From Gigaspora rosea (taxonomy: Eukaryota > Glomeromycota > Glomeromycetes > Diversisporales > Gigasporaceae), in NCBI GenBank assembly GCA_003550325.1, contig QKWP01000122.1, positions 175,202-239,201 on the forward strand: a stretch of DNA of 64,000 nt, in the 5' to 3' direction. This document shows positions 1 to 10,683 of this stretch, one piece after another. Each line of letters starts with the position of its first letter. The first letter of the stretch is position 1. The translations under genes and the position numbers were made by a program. The notes beneath the pieces were generated by a model. The model was not told the origin of the DNA and ran no database searches. It was given only the letters and a program-made list of their open reading frames with translations.

Positions 1-640
1 CCTCTGCAAATCATGGTGTCATTTAAAATCACGAGAAATCAGCCGATTTTTCAATTTTAAAGATTTCAGATAAAACATAGACGTTTTTGATGAAAATGAT
101 GATCAATAGGGAATTAAAATTTTACTGTGTAAATCACAGGGTCACACTTTTTTGCAAAACGCTATAATTAAATAGAATCTTCATATTTACAACTTTAAAA
201 CAAATTATATAAATAATAATACGTATTATTAATAACAAACATAGACATTATAAAATGGCTACCGGTAAGTATAAACTATCAGTTTAAAGTTTAAATTAAA
301 TAATGCGCATTAACAACAAATACGGCTATTAGAAATGGCTAAGTACAAAATATGGGCTTAATATTTTTAATAACATGCGATTTAATAATAAGCACCATAT
401 TTAAAAGCATAGAACATTTATTAAAATTTTAGACTTCTAAATAGATAATATAAAATGATTATATACTAATGCTACATATATATATACATATATAATATTT
501 TTATTGTTTATTTTAATTTAGACATTTAGTTATATAGCATTATATTTAGTCAACTATTTAGACATTTAGTCACATAGTATTTGTTTAGTCAACTATTTAG
601 GCATTTAGGCAAATTTAGACTTTTGACGTTTCGAAAAAAA
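1..640. other. AT-rich spacer, no convincing gene
   Basis: No long open frame is present. A short stretch near 255-275 reads like a start codon plus a splice donor (ATGGCTACCG then GTAAGT), and a weaker ATGGCTAAGT-like stretch occurs near 335. No following exon could be found, so I do not call a gene. Confidence 0.5.
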
Positions 641-700
641 ATAATGCCATGTCGAAATATATTTAGACACTAATTGCCTAAATAGTTGACTAAATTAAGT
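480..700. repeat. Degenerate TTTAGTCAACTATTTAG repeat cluster
   Basis: Short words around ATTTAGTCAACTATTTAG and ACATTTAGTCACATAGT recur in direct orientation. The last copy (585-607) is matched in inverted orientation near 672-690, so the end of the cluster can fold into a hairpin. The class is unknown. Confidence 0.5.
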
Positions 701-720
701 ATTTCGACTAACAATATTAT

Positions 721-749
721 CCTAACCCTAACTCTAAACCCTAATCTTA
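721..749. repeat. Short interstitial telomere-like repeat (CCCTAA)
   Basis: About four degenerate CCTAAC/CCCTAA units follow one another. The strict TTAGGG telomere repeat is recognisable but imperfect, so this is an internal relic or chance island rather than a chromosome end. Confidence 0.55.
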
Positions 750-1074
750 GTTTTTTAAAAAGTTTATTATAGAGCGGTAATAATTACCGCCGGTGAGATT
801 TAGTAAAATCATAAATTTTTTTTTATTTATTATTATTATATAATATTTTAATTTATTAAATATACAATATTCACAAGTTTTCACTATTTAATATAAAATT
901 TTATTTTTTATTGAGAATTGCTAATCTTAACTAGGGGGAAATTTCTCTGTTACACAAGCCCAAATCAACCAATAAAATTTAAAACCAATTTCATATTTAT
1001 TATTATTTATATTACATATCAATTTATATTTATTTCATATTTTTTTACTTAAGTTTCTAAAATAATCAAATACT

Positions 1075-1240
1075 AGCCTAACCCTAATCCCACACTACCC
1101 TTACCCTAACCATAACCCCATCTCTTTCACCTAGTCTAACCCTAATCCTGCATTACCCTTACCCTAACTATAACCCCATCCCTTTCGCCTAATACTAGCC
1201 TAACCCTAATCCCACACTACTCTTACTCTAATCTTAAATA
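1075..1240. repeat. Tandem repeat, about 58-bp unit with CCCTAA words
   Basis: Three units starting near 1075, 1133 and 1197 share the order GCCTAACCCTAATCC, then CACTACCCTTACCCTAAC, then ATAACCCCATC and CTTTCGCCT. Each unit carries telomere-like CCCTAA words inside a longer unit, so this is a subtelomere-like minisatellite rather than a telomere. Confidence 0.65.
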
Positions 1241-1303
1241 ATCCCAATTTTACCCTATACCACTAACTCTAATCTACAGCTTTAATCCGTATAAATGGCT
1301 CAG

Positions 1304-2130
1304 GTTTTGCAGTCGAATTGGCACAGGATTTGGCACAGGTAATGAACGTAAATTCAAGTACCACCGCAATAACGATATGGATTAGCTATTAAAAATATAA
1401 ATTCACATAAGTAATCATTATAAGATGAACAAGCTAACTGTATATGAAGAAAAATTTTTTTTGTTAAGACACACAAGCTTTATCAGTAAAATCATGAGAT
1501 ATTGCTTTTTTTTTTAAAAAAAATCCTTTACTGACCTTCAAATCGACCCTTATAACAAACCAACAAAAACGATCTACAATATCAACCAACAAATCAACAC
1601 AACAAACAACAACACGTCACCAAATCGACCTTCAAAATGAACCAACAGAAAAAATGTGATTAATCTGACCAACTACTATCTTTTCTGATTATACACTGGA
1701 ACATATACATCCCTTACAACTTACCTACGAATACCAGAACATCCCAATCTTTCGCTCTCCACGAAACAATTTGCAGTCGAATCGACACAGGATTTGGCAT
1801 GGGTAAAGAACGTAAATTCAAGTGCCACCACGATAACGATATGGATTAGCTATTAAAACATAAATTCACATAAGTAATCAAGATAAGATGAACAAGCTAA
1901 CTGCATATGAAGCAAAATTTTTTTTTGTTAAGACACAAAAGCTTTATCAGTGAAATCACCAAATCGACCCTTATAAAAAACCAACAAAAATGATCTACAA
2001 CGAATCAGACAACACGTCACCAAATCGACTAACCAACTACTATCTATTCCGATTATATACCGGAACATATATATTCCTTACAACTTACCTACGAATACCA
2101 GAACATCCCAATCTTTCGCTCTCCACGAAA
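1304..2130. repeat. Tandem duplication, about 460-bp unit
   Basis: The block beginning TTTGCAGTCGAAT near 1305 recurs near 1769. Both copies share GATATGGATTAGCTATTA and a block ending in TTTCGCTCTCCACGAAAC (near 1768 and 2128). The second copy is shorter because of an internal deletion. Frames inside it are short and not kept between the copies, so it is read as non-coding. Confidence 0.75.
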
Positions 2131-2890
2131 CGAGCCAATACATACACATACGTGTCATTTGAATGCACCATTTCATGACACCCTTTGCTGTAATGTCTGT
2201 GCCATTTTTACTGTGCCATTTTGTAAAACGTTTTTGTGCATGCCACAAGATCCGTGCCATTTCGAGCCAACCCGTACCACTTTTTTTACAGGGAAACAGA
2301 GCAAACGAAAGAGAACCAAAAATGACGAAATGATGCCAAAGAACTATAGCAGAACCTCACAAAATAACAACAAAATGAACCAGCGGCAACAAACCAACAA
2401 CCTGAACGAAAAAAACAAGCAGTTAGTAACAAACAAGCAAATGACGACAACGTTAACAAGAAGGCGCCAACATACTGAAAATGACAACATTGAAAAATAA
2501 TGGCACCGAAGAACGATGACACCTAAAAACGATGATACCAAATAATGACATTATCAACGAACAGCGACATCGAAGAACGACCATAACAACAAACGACGAC
2601 AAGGAAAGTAAAAGAATCGATGCTATATATATAAAAAAAAAAAGCCACTAAATTAGAAAACTATAAAAAAGAAAAAAACAAATGTAAACAAAAAAAAATA
2701 AATACTGGTTATATATATAAATCATGTAGATTACTGATTCATGTAATAGAGAAATTCCCCCGGTTAAACGTAGTAATTCTCTAAAAAAAATGAATAATAA
2801 AAAAAGAAAAAATAATCAAAAAAAATAATAATAAAAAATTTAAAAAAAAAAGATAAAAAAAAAAGATAAAAAAAATTAAAAAACAAAAAG
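2131..2890. other. A/C-rich low-complexity spacer
   Basis: A purine-rich, AAC/ACG-word-rich stretch (about 2280-2620) followed by poly-A-rich sequence. Open frames of up to 113 codons run through it on both strands, but they translate to Asn/Lys/Thr-rich strings with no domain. No gene is called. Confidence 0.5.
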
Positions 2891-4205
2891 CTCTGAATAA
2901 ACTCACAACATAATTACAAAATTTTTTTCAATATTTTGAGTGTTGACCAAACCCGAATCTAATAATTACTATGATATAATTTTTAATATAAAAAAAACCC
3001 CCAAAATTTAACTTTTTTTCAGGTTTTTTTCACGACCATCATGCTTAGGCTAGTAGTAGCACAAATTATTTCATTAATTTATTCGACAGTCTGTAAGTAA
3101 TACAGAATAAGAAATTTTTAAATCATAAATGTCGATTATATTCTAACACAAATAATATAACTTTAACCAATCTCATACCTGATACAATACAATGATAGTC
3201 TGTAAGAAATATGGAATAAGACCAAAAATGTTGATTATAAAGAATGTCAAAAATCTCCGAATCAACTCACAACATAATTACAAAATTTTTTTTGATATTT
3301 TGAGTGTTGACCAAACCTGAATCTAATAATTACTATAATTTTTTAAAAAAAAAAAAAAAAACCAAAATTTAACTTTTTTTCAGGTTTTTTTCACGATCAT
3401 CATACTTAGGCTAGTAGTAGCACAAATTATTTCGTTAATTTATTCGACAGTCTTTAAGTAATATAGAGTAAGAAAATTTTTAAATCAGAAATGTCGATTA
3501 TATTCTAACACAAATAATATAACTTTAACCAGTCTCATACCTGATACAATACAATATGACAGTCAGTAAGTAATACGAAATAAGAACAAAAATGTTGATT
3601 ATAAAGAATGTCAAAAAGCTCTGAATCAACTCACAACATAATTACAAAATTTTTTTCGATATTTTGAGTGTTGACCAAACCCGAATTTAATAATTACTAT
3701 AATTTTTAATAAAAAAAAAAAACCAAAATTTAACTTTTTTCAGGTTTTTTCATGACTATCATGCTTAGGCTAGTAGTAGCACAAATTATTTCATTAATTT
3801 ATTCGATAGTCTGTAAGTAATACAGAGTAAGAAAATTTTTAAATCGGAAATGTCAATTATATTCTAACACAAATAATATAACTTTAACCAGTCTTATACC
3901 TGATACAATACTGTACAATATAATGGTCTGTAAGTAATACGGAATAAGAACAAAAATGTTGATTATATTCTAACACAAATAACATAACCTTAACAATCTA
4001 TGTTTGAAAGTAATACGAAATAAGAAAATTTTTAAAACAGAAATATCGATTATATTCTAATACAAATAACATATGGTAACCTTAACCAATCTATATACAA
4101 TACAATACGATAGTCTGTAAGTAATATGGAATAAGAAAATTTTTAAATCAGAAAATGCTGATTATATTCCAAAACAAATAATATAATAACCAATCCATAT
4201 ACAAT
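2891..4205. repeat. Tandem array, about 364-bp unit
   Basis: Full units start near 2891, 3255 and 3619, each opening with CTCTGAATCAACTCACAAC or a close variant. Each contains TTTTGAGTGTTGACCAAACC, a TTTCAGGTTTTTTTCA block and TAGGCTAGTAGTAGCACAAA. Shortened units (about 3980-4205) repeat only the TCGATTATATTCTAACACAAAT end. Divergence between units is modest. No conserved frame is seen. Confidence 0.8.
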
Positions 4206-4637
4206 ACAATACCTTACATTACAATGGTAGACAATGGCAACGGTTTGTGATGGAAATGTTTGTATTAAGCAAGGCTTTGTGGTGGGTAACGTTTACGATC
4301 AACTTTCTGCGCTGTGCAATGTCTTATGGTCTTATTGGTAGGTAATATCGTATGGTAATTAGAATGTAAAAAAAAGAAAAAAAGAAAGTGAGGGCGACAA
4401 AAAACTACTGTAGTAAATTTGTCGCAAGGTTAAATAGTATAGCGATTTAGTATAGCGATAATAATAATGATAATTTTTGATTAAAAAAATTTAGATCATG
4501 TATATCAGGATGATCTATTCATTTCATGCATATTGAAGAATATAGTATAGCACTATATAAAAAGCGCATAAAACTTTTGTAGCTATTGTACAACTGAGCA
4601 AATATAGGTATGCGGTGTTACAGATGGAAAATGCCAC

Positions 4638-4684
4638 AACTACGTTTTTGATTATTTTGATATAATCATATCAAAAACGTAGTT
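4638..4684. repeat. Hairpin with AACTACGTTTTTGAT arms
   Basis: Arms of about 15 bp (4638-4652 and 4670-4684) are reverse complements around a short AT loop. Related ATCAAAAACGCAACTTTTG words recur near 13500 and 13880, always close to a GCTCCGGAC word, so this may be the end of a small element. Confidence 0.45.
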
Positions 4685-4911
4685 TTGGTTATCACTGAGT
4701 GTAGAAGTATGAGTCCTACGCTTTGCTCCGGACAAAAAGTGTATTAATAAAATTTTATCCAGAATATATACAATTTTGTATCCCAAACAACTTTATTTAA
4801 ATTATTATTATCAATTTACTTAATATAATTTTAACTTTTATATGTAGCTACAATATATGATTATTTAAATAAAAATTTTTTAATTTTTTTTAAATAATCG
4901 TATATCATAAG

Positions 4912-5069
4912 GGCGCTGACTTTATTATCTAATATCCATTTACTATAGGAGCTTACCCCCACCCCTAGGTAAGAACTATAAATAGAATTTTGGCCAATCA
5001 AATTTAACTAAGATAAAATTTTTCTTGATTCCCACTCCCTAAAATTTTATCTAATAAATGTTAGCGCCC
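4912..5069. mobile_element. Harbinger-like MITE, TAA target duplication
   Basis: 158 bp, with ends GGGCGCTGAC and GTTAGCGCCC, flanked on both sides by TAA. Just inside each end lies a C- or G-rich tract (TACCCCCACCCC; CCCTAAAATTTTATC). A 3-bp TAA duplication with GGG-starting inverted ends is typical of PIF/Harbinger MITEs; the assignment is inference, with no transposase seen. Confidence 0.7.
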
Positions 5070-5112
5070 TAACTACATATAAAAGTCAAAATTATATTAA
5101 ATAAATCGATAA

Positions 5113-5350
5113 GAGCCATGACATTTATTACATAATATCCATTTACTATAGAGGCTTACCCCCCACCCCCATGTAAGACCAATCAAAATGCTCAATTTTG
5201 TTATACAAAAAAATATATTTATTCTATATTTTGTTATAATTATGGTTAAATAATTCTTGATTTTGATTGGCTAGTAGTCTATTTTGTGTAATGTAAGATT
5301 TTGTCTGACCCCCCACCCCCTAAAATATTACATAATAAATGTCATTGCCC
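5113..5350. mobile_element. Harbinger-like MITE, TAA target duplication
   Basis: 238 bp, flanked by TAA. The ends pair over about 25 bp (GAGCCATGACATTTATTACA versus TGTAATAAATGTCATTGCCC, with one or two mismatches). CCCCCACCCCC tracts lie inside each end. It sits inside the right arm of a foldback repeat whose left arm supplies the empty site, which confirms the boundaries. Confidence 0.78.
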
Positions 5351-5440
5351 TAATAATAATCAAGTAAAGTTGTTTAGGATACAAAATTGCATATATTTTG
5401 AAATTTTGAAATAATTTGGATAAAATTTTATTAATATATT

Positions 5441-5655
5441 TTTATAATTTCATATAAGTTAAAAAATTTTAATTTTTTTAATTTTTTTACCTAAGCATAA
5501 CTTGTAAAAGTAAATTAATAAAAATGTTATTTAAATTATCTTAAAATTTTACAATATATGTAATTTTGTCTTCTGAATAATATTACTTAAAGCATTATTA
5601 TCAATTTACTTAGTAAGGTAAATATAGGTATTATGGTATAGGTAACTTTAACGGC
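5441..5655. other. AT-rich spacer, nothing recognised
   Basis: Homopolymer-rich A/T sequence with weak inverted similarity to the neighbouring foldback element. No gene or clear boundary seen. Confidence 0.4.
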
Positions 5656-5660
5656 CGTTA

Positions 5661-5772
5661 TCACGTGATCTAATAATCAGAATCCAACAATTTTGCTATC
5701 ATTCAATTCGTCACATCGTGACGAATCGAATGATACCAAAATCGTTTGGTTCTGATCACTAGATCACTCAAT
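5661..5772. mobile_element. Small foldback MITE, CACGTGATC type
   Basis: The left arm (TCACGTGATCTAATAATCAG...) pairs with the right arm (...CTGATCACTAGATCACT) around a CGTCAC-ATC-GTGACG core. The same plan (TGATC end, CAGAATC, ACGATTTTGGTACCAT, GTCTC-like core) recurs at 6409-6508 and 8331-8460. Non-coding. Confidence 0.6.
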
Positions 5773-5814
5773 ATTGCAAATTAAAAAAAAGCTAAAAAAT
5801 CAACAAATTATTAT

Positions 5815-6385
5815 ATGTGTACCTAGTAATTAAGCCACATGGTTTTAGTCAGCTGGCTTAGCCAGCCAACTAAATCATCAGCTAAGCAGCTGGCTAACAG
5901 CTAACTATTGGCCTGCATTCGGAATATTTCAGAATATTTTTTATAAGTACTTTAGTATCCATTTATTTTCCTTTTTGGAATTTATCAGATTCTTATAATA
6001 GGGATTTGTTAAAGTTAGGTGCCATCATATAACTGTCAGCCAATCAAATTGTAAATTTTGCTCGTCACGGATCAGCCCGACGAGACAAAAACAAAGAAAA
6101 AAAGTGAAAAATACCAAAAATACAAGAAACGAGTGTCTAAACCTGTCTTGGAGCATTAATAAAAAATGTCAGGAAGGCAATTTTACCTATAAGATTTAAC
6201 TCTTATCCTAATTTTAATTAAATAATAAAAAAACATATAAAGGCACCTGGCTTTAATGGTTCCCTTATAATAGTTAGCTTTTTAGCTGCATAAGCCAGCC
6301 GATCATATTACATCAGCTGGCTTAGCCGGCTAAGCTAACTTAGCTGTGGCTACATTAGCCAGCTTAAATCACTACGTGTACCAAT
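5815..6385. mobile_element. AGCCAGC-rich foldback element
   Basis: Both sides (about 5826-5905 and 6274-6372) are packed with AGCTGGCTTAGCC-type words in opposite orientation. The middle (about 6060-6260) is related in inverted orientation to the element at 36586-36833 and carries a GCACCTGGCTTTA end near 6243. It is either one long-armed element or two nested ones. No target duplication was resolved. Confidence 0.5.
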
Positions 6386-6408
6386 TATGGCGCACACGCG
6401 ATATTTTG

Positions 6409-6508
6409 TAATCTAGCAGTCAGAATTGAACGATTTTGGTACTATTTGAATCGTCTCAGTAAGACGAGTTGAATGGTACCAGAATTATTTTATTCTAATC
6501 ATTACACT
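6409..6508. mobile_element. Small foldback MITE, CACGTGATC type
   Basis: Arms TCTAGCAGTCAGAATTGAAC... and ...ATTCTAATCATTACACT meet at a CGTCTCAGTAAGACGA core. Same family as 5661-5772 and 8331-8460. It is preceded by TACCAATTATGGCGCACAC, which also follows the 8331 copy in inverted order. Confidence 0.6.
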
Positions 6509-6720
6509 ACAATTTACTAGCAATAAAAGATTAAAATTTAAAAGACTAAAAAAAATAACTTTAATGCGTTGTTAGCAAAATTTTTATTAAATAAATCGAC
6601 TTTCATTAATAAGACAATTTTATTAATCATTATATGTTCTACTTACTTCTAAATTTTCATAAAAATCAGATAATTTTTTATTAATTGATTATTAATTGAT
6701 GTTTATAAAATACGTTTTTG

Positions 6721-7786
6721 AGGGTGTGGCGACATAGTGTAGTTGGATAGTTGTCACCCCCAAGTAGTTGTAGCAAAGGTACAGAGTTCGAATCCCACTG
6801 GAGACGATTTCGAAGAATTTACCTGTGTTATTGTAACCCGGATTCTTAGCTCAGATTTACAAATCTGTTTCCTAGGTTATACCAACTCGTATTGGGAGCT
6901 TTGGCGCTGTGTTACGCACAGAACTGGAGCGTGTAGATCCTGGGGAGCGCAGGCGCTATGTTACACACAGAACTGTAGGACAAAGGGAAACCATACTTGG
7001 CAAGCCCCGAGTAGAAAGGTAACCGGACTTTTGACGGTACCTAATAGGAATCGGACGGGACTGACCGGTAGTGGACTGACCGGAAGCGGACTTAAGACAA
7101 AAGGGCTTATGGCGGGCCCTACCAACCGGACCGCCGGGGGTCGCACCGAAGGAAAAGAACATGTATTTCAGAATCATGTACCAGGGGAGGGAGCTTCTGG
7201 GTTTGCCAGGGCAGACCAACCCTTCCGGGTCCTCGGATTGGAAGTAGGAAGGCAACCGGGAGAAAGAAAACTTCCGGGGGAAAGAAACCGAAAGAAGAAT
7301 AGGACGGTACTGGGGTCAGGTGAACTCTACAAGGGCAAAAGTAGGTAGTGATAGCAGTTAGATAACCACCCCTAACTGCAAGTGTTGGTTTCGGCAAATG
7401 CGTACGCTACCGAAGTATAGGTGATATCTGTGTGGGACAGGGACCACTCTACCAAGTTTTCCACCGGGATAAACTAGTCCTAAGGGGGACTGGTTAGCAT
7501 CCGAAACAGTGTTCCGGTAATACAAGACGGGCTGACAGGAGGCAAGGATCAGAGGGTTTAAATAGGCAATGCCAGTATATGGGTTGCAGGTATGACAGCT
7601 AGTGTAGAACCTTCGGGTGGCTACTTAAATAGGCAACCAAAAGTTGCAGGTGAGGCTAGTTGTACTCTTGTCAATGTACAAATGTCGAATGTCCCTCTAT
7701 GTAGGGCGTCCGGGGTCTGATTATCTTGAATAAAAAAGCTCTCCCCCGAGGTTGGCACTTTGACTTGGAAAAAAAAAAAAAAAAAA
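6721..7786 (+). mobile_element. tRNA-headed ~1-kb retroposon, copy A1 (full length)
   Basis: 1,066 bp, visibly GC-richer than its surroundings, flanked by a 9-bp direct repeat ACGTTTTTG (6712-6720 and 7787-7795). The 5' end carries a Pol III-type A box (TAGTGTAGTTGG, 6735-6746) and B box (GAGTTCGAATCC, 6784-6795) about 37 bp apart, as in tRNA genes, but the acceptor stem does not fold. The 3' end is a pure A-run after TTTGACTTGG. A 201-codon frame (6743-7348) is not kept in the other copies, so the element reads as a long SINE-like retroposon that uses reverse transcriptase in trans. TTTT near 7030 and 7455 would be expected to stop Pol III. Confidence 0.85.
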
Positions 7787-7795
7787 ACGTTTTTG

Positions 7796-8330
7796 TGACA
7801 AAAGAGCCTATTAGAACACAAGTATACTTTTACAAATAACTTAATAAAAAATTATCTAATTTTTATGAAAATTTAGAGATAAGTAGAATTTGTAACGATG
7901 AACAAAATTGTCTTAATAATGAAGGTTAATTTACTTAATAAAAAAAGGGTATTACAGAAATATGTGCTGTATAAACTCATATTTAAATAATGTATGTATA
8001 GATATAAGCAAAAAAAATTACAAAAGAATGTATAGTTAGCAACACTTATAAAATTTATCTTTTATAAATATTCCCCTTTTAATAGTTAGGGTTAGAGTAA
8101 GCGATAATATTGTTTTTTTTCATGTTAGGGTTGGTATAGGTTATAAATAAAATTTTTTAAAGAATTTTTTTATGAACTATACGTGCTATCTTAATTTCTA
8201 CTATATATACTTTATTAATTATACAATACATATTTGCTATATACTCATAAAAAAAGTCACTATTTACATACTATAATTAGGTTTTATTAAAACCTTAAAA
8301 TTAAAAATTTTATTTATTTTATTTAAGTAT
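7796..8330. other. AT-rich spacer between inverted retroposon copies
   Basis: Homopolymer-rich sequence with a few TTAGGG-like words (8088-8100, 8122-8135). No gene recognised. Confidence 0.45.
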
Positions 8331-8460
8331 CAATATCTTGTGATCCAGTAATCAGAATCAAATGATTTTACTACCATTTGATTTGTCTCATTGTAACGAA
8401 TAGAATGGTAGCAAAATTATCTGATTCTGATCATTGGATCACAAGATATTATGTGTGCGC
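8331..8460. mobile_element. Small foldback MITE, CTTGTGATCC type
   Basis: AATATCTTGTGATCCAGTAA at the left pairs with TTGGATCACAAGATATT at the right, around a TTGTCTCATTGTAACGAA core. The outer end reads ATGTGTGCGCCATAATTGGT, the inverse of the sequence before the 6409 copy. Confidence 0.65.
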
Positions 8461-8590
8461 CATAATTGGTACTGCGCCATAATACCCATACTTACCTTTT
8501 TATATTTATATATAGCAATTATAATTGATTATTTTAAAAAAGCCAAATTTAAAAAATTTTTATTTATTAAAACTTCTATATAATTACAAT

Positions 8591-9605
8591 TTTTTTTTTC
8601 AAAGTGCCCACTTTGGGAATTGGCTTTTATTCAAGATATATTAGACCTCGGCACCCTACATAGAGGGAAAGCCGATATTCGTACATTGACGAGAGTACAA
8701 CTATCCTCACCTGCAACTTTTGGTTGCCTATTTAAGTAGCCACCCGAAGGTTCTACCCTAGCTGCTATACCTGCAACCCACATACTGGCATTGCCTATTT
8801 AAACTCTCTGATCTTCTGCCTCCTGCCGGTCTATCTTGTATTACCAGCACAGCCACCAGCTACTAAACCTGAAGTTCATACCGGATACTAACCGCACCCT
8901 TAGGACTAATTTATCCTCAGTGAAAAACTTGGTAGAGTATTTTCCAATCCTACACAGGTATCATCTACTCTTCGGTAGCAACAGGGGTTACCCCCTATCA
9001 TTACCTACTTCTGCCCTTGTAAAGTACACATGACCCCAGTACCGCCCTGTTCCTCTTTCAGTTTCTTTTCTCCGAAACTTTCCTTCCCCCGGTTGCTTCC
9101 TTATTTCCAATTCGAAGACCGGGAGGGTTGGTCTGCTCTGGCAAACCCAGGGGCTCCCAATCCCTAGTACATGATTTCACAACACATGTCTTTTTCCTCC
9201 GGTGCGACTTCCGGCGGTCCGGTTGGTAGGGTCCGCTATACTTCCGGTCAGTCTGATCCGGTCAGTTCCCGTCCAATTCCTGTTTGGGCACTGTCGAAAG
9301 TCAGCTACCTTTTTACTCGGGTCTTGCCAAGTATGGTTTCCTGTTGTCCTACGGTTTTGTGCGTAACACAGCGCCTGCGCTCTCCAGGATCTATGCGCCC
9401 AGTTTTGTACATAACACAACGCCAGAGCTTCCAATACGAGTTGGTATAACCTAGGAAACAGATTTGTACATCCGAGCTCAGAGTTCAGGTTACCGTAACG
9501 CAGGTAAATTTTTCAAAATCGTCTCCAGTGGGATTTGAACTCTGTACCTTTTGTTACAACTACTTGGGGGTAACAACAATCCAACTACACTATGTTGCCA
9601 CACCG
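8591..9605 (-). mobile_element. tRNA-headed retroposon, copy A2 (full length, inverted)
   Basis: About 1,015 bp on the minus strand; the A-tail reads as the T-run 8591-8599 and the head is at 9595-9605. The duplication TACAAT plus a T-run lies at 8585-8590 and 9606-9611. The B box reads GAGTTCAAATCC on the minus strand. It is clearly diverged from A1 over the whole length. It faces A1 head-to-head in inverted orientation 0.8 kb away, so a read-through transcript could form a long hairpin. Confidence 0.82.
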
Positions 9606-9747
9606 TACAATTTTTTTTTAATATAATTTTATTATAATTGTGATGTATAAAATTCTCTCTATATTAGTCATATCTTTATAGAATCACTACTTTTTATATC
9701 CTGATAGTGTAACTATATAGAGATTTGACTGTAGGTTGTATTTTTTT

Positions 9748-9990
9748 AATTGGTAATTTGCCAGTTAGCTAAAGAATGATCATAGTACAATGTGATGCAA
9801 ATCACTATGTAAATTACATATATAGTGAATATGAAAAATTTCTAACGTTTGTCTAAGGAAAACTTTTTTTAATACTAAGCTAATCGTCCTTGTAACATGA
9901 ACGCCATATTTATTATATATGTGATTTATATAGTAATTTGCATCACGTTATACTATGATCATTCTTCAGCTGACTGACGAATCACCAATT
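9748..9990. mobile_element. Foldback MITE with AATTGGT ends
   Basis: About 85-bp arms: AATTGGTAATTTGCCAGTTAGC... on the left, ...GACTGACGAATCACCAATT on the right. They share GAATGATCATAGTA and GTGATGCAAAT. The middle (about 9835-9900) is not repeated. No coding frame. Confidence 0.65.
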
Positions 9991-10312
9991 AAATAATTTT
10001 TTGCTCCAAAAAAGAAAACATCTAAGGCTATACACTCATATGATTTTTGAAATTTAGTTAAAATTAGAGTAGAGCCTATTTAGCATTAGAGTTAGAATTA
10101 AGATTGGTTATGTCCCAAAATAGATTTAAACTACTATATTTGTGTTTTTGTATTTTTTTTGTTTTTTGACTTCTTTAGGTTGAGTTATATAAGGGAAGTG
10201 TCATTAATAACCTGTTTTTTTTTTACTAGTAGCCTACCCCTCCCCCCTACCTAACTCTAAAAATTAGCCAATCAAATTATATAAATATAAATATATATAT
10301 TTATTTATATAA
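9991..10312. other. AT-rich spacer with an orphan MITE end
   Basis: Near 10190 the sequence TAA-GGGAAGTGTCATTAATAA, followed by CCCCTCCCCCC, matches one end of the Harbinger-like family. No partner end was found, so it is a truncated copy. No gene seen. Confidence 0.45.
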
Positions 10313-10314
10313 TA

Positions 10315-10637
10315 TAATCTTTAAATATTAATAACTTTTGATCTACTGATCCAATTTAGATAATTTAACTACCAAAATAATCCTCTCGATAAGACGATTC
10401 TAATGAATCCAAAATCATTCAAATCTGATCACGTGCGCCAGAGATCATTAGAGTTTTGTGTTATATTTACTATATAGTAAATATAACATAAAACTCTAAC
10501 GATCTCTGGATCATATAATCATATTTGAATAATTTTGGATTCAATAGAATCGTCTCATCGAGAGGATCATTTTGGTAGTTAAATCATCTAAATCGGATTA
10601 GTAGATCAAAAGTTATTACTGTAATGTTTAAAGATTA
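10315..10637. mobile_element. GTCTC-core foldback MITE with TA target
   Basis: 323 bp, almost wholly palindromic around ACTATATAGT (10469-10478). Ends are TAATCTTTAAATATTAATAA and its near complement, flanked by TA. Each arm carries ACTTTTGATCTACTGATCC, TAACTACCAAAAT, a TCCTCTCGATAAGACGA word and GAGATCATTAGAG. The arms differ at several positions, as expected for an old element. TA flanks suggest Tc1/mariner-type mobilisation. Confidence 0.75.
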
Positions 10638-10683
10638 TATTATTTTTAGATATGGGCCAGTGTGAAAAAATTGATACTTCAAT

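Larger units (their letters stand above)
4740..5440. repeat. Foldback element interrupted by two MITEs
   Basis: Sequence at about 4756-4850 returns in inverted order at 5073-5109 and 5354-5433, for example TACAATTTTGTATCC versus GGATACAAAATTG and ACTTTTATATGTAGC versus CTACATATAAAAGTC. The right arm is cut by a 238-bp insertion (5113-5350). Removing it with one TAA restores the match to the left arm. Non-coding. Confidence 0.7.

Noticed and set aside
721-749. True telomere at the window start
   Set aside because: Only a few imperfect units, with unrelated sequence on both sides.
2159-2500. 113-codon plus frame and overlapping minus frames
   Set aside because: Low-complexity Asn/Lys/Thr or Phe/Cys strings from A/C-rich DNA; no start context or homology.
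6735-6795. Candidate tRNA gene
   Set aside because: A and B boxes are present but the acceptor and T stems do not pair, and the same head repeats at the start of each retroposon copy.
6743-7348. 201-codon frame in retroposon A1
   Set aside because: Not kept in the other five copies and without any recognised domain.
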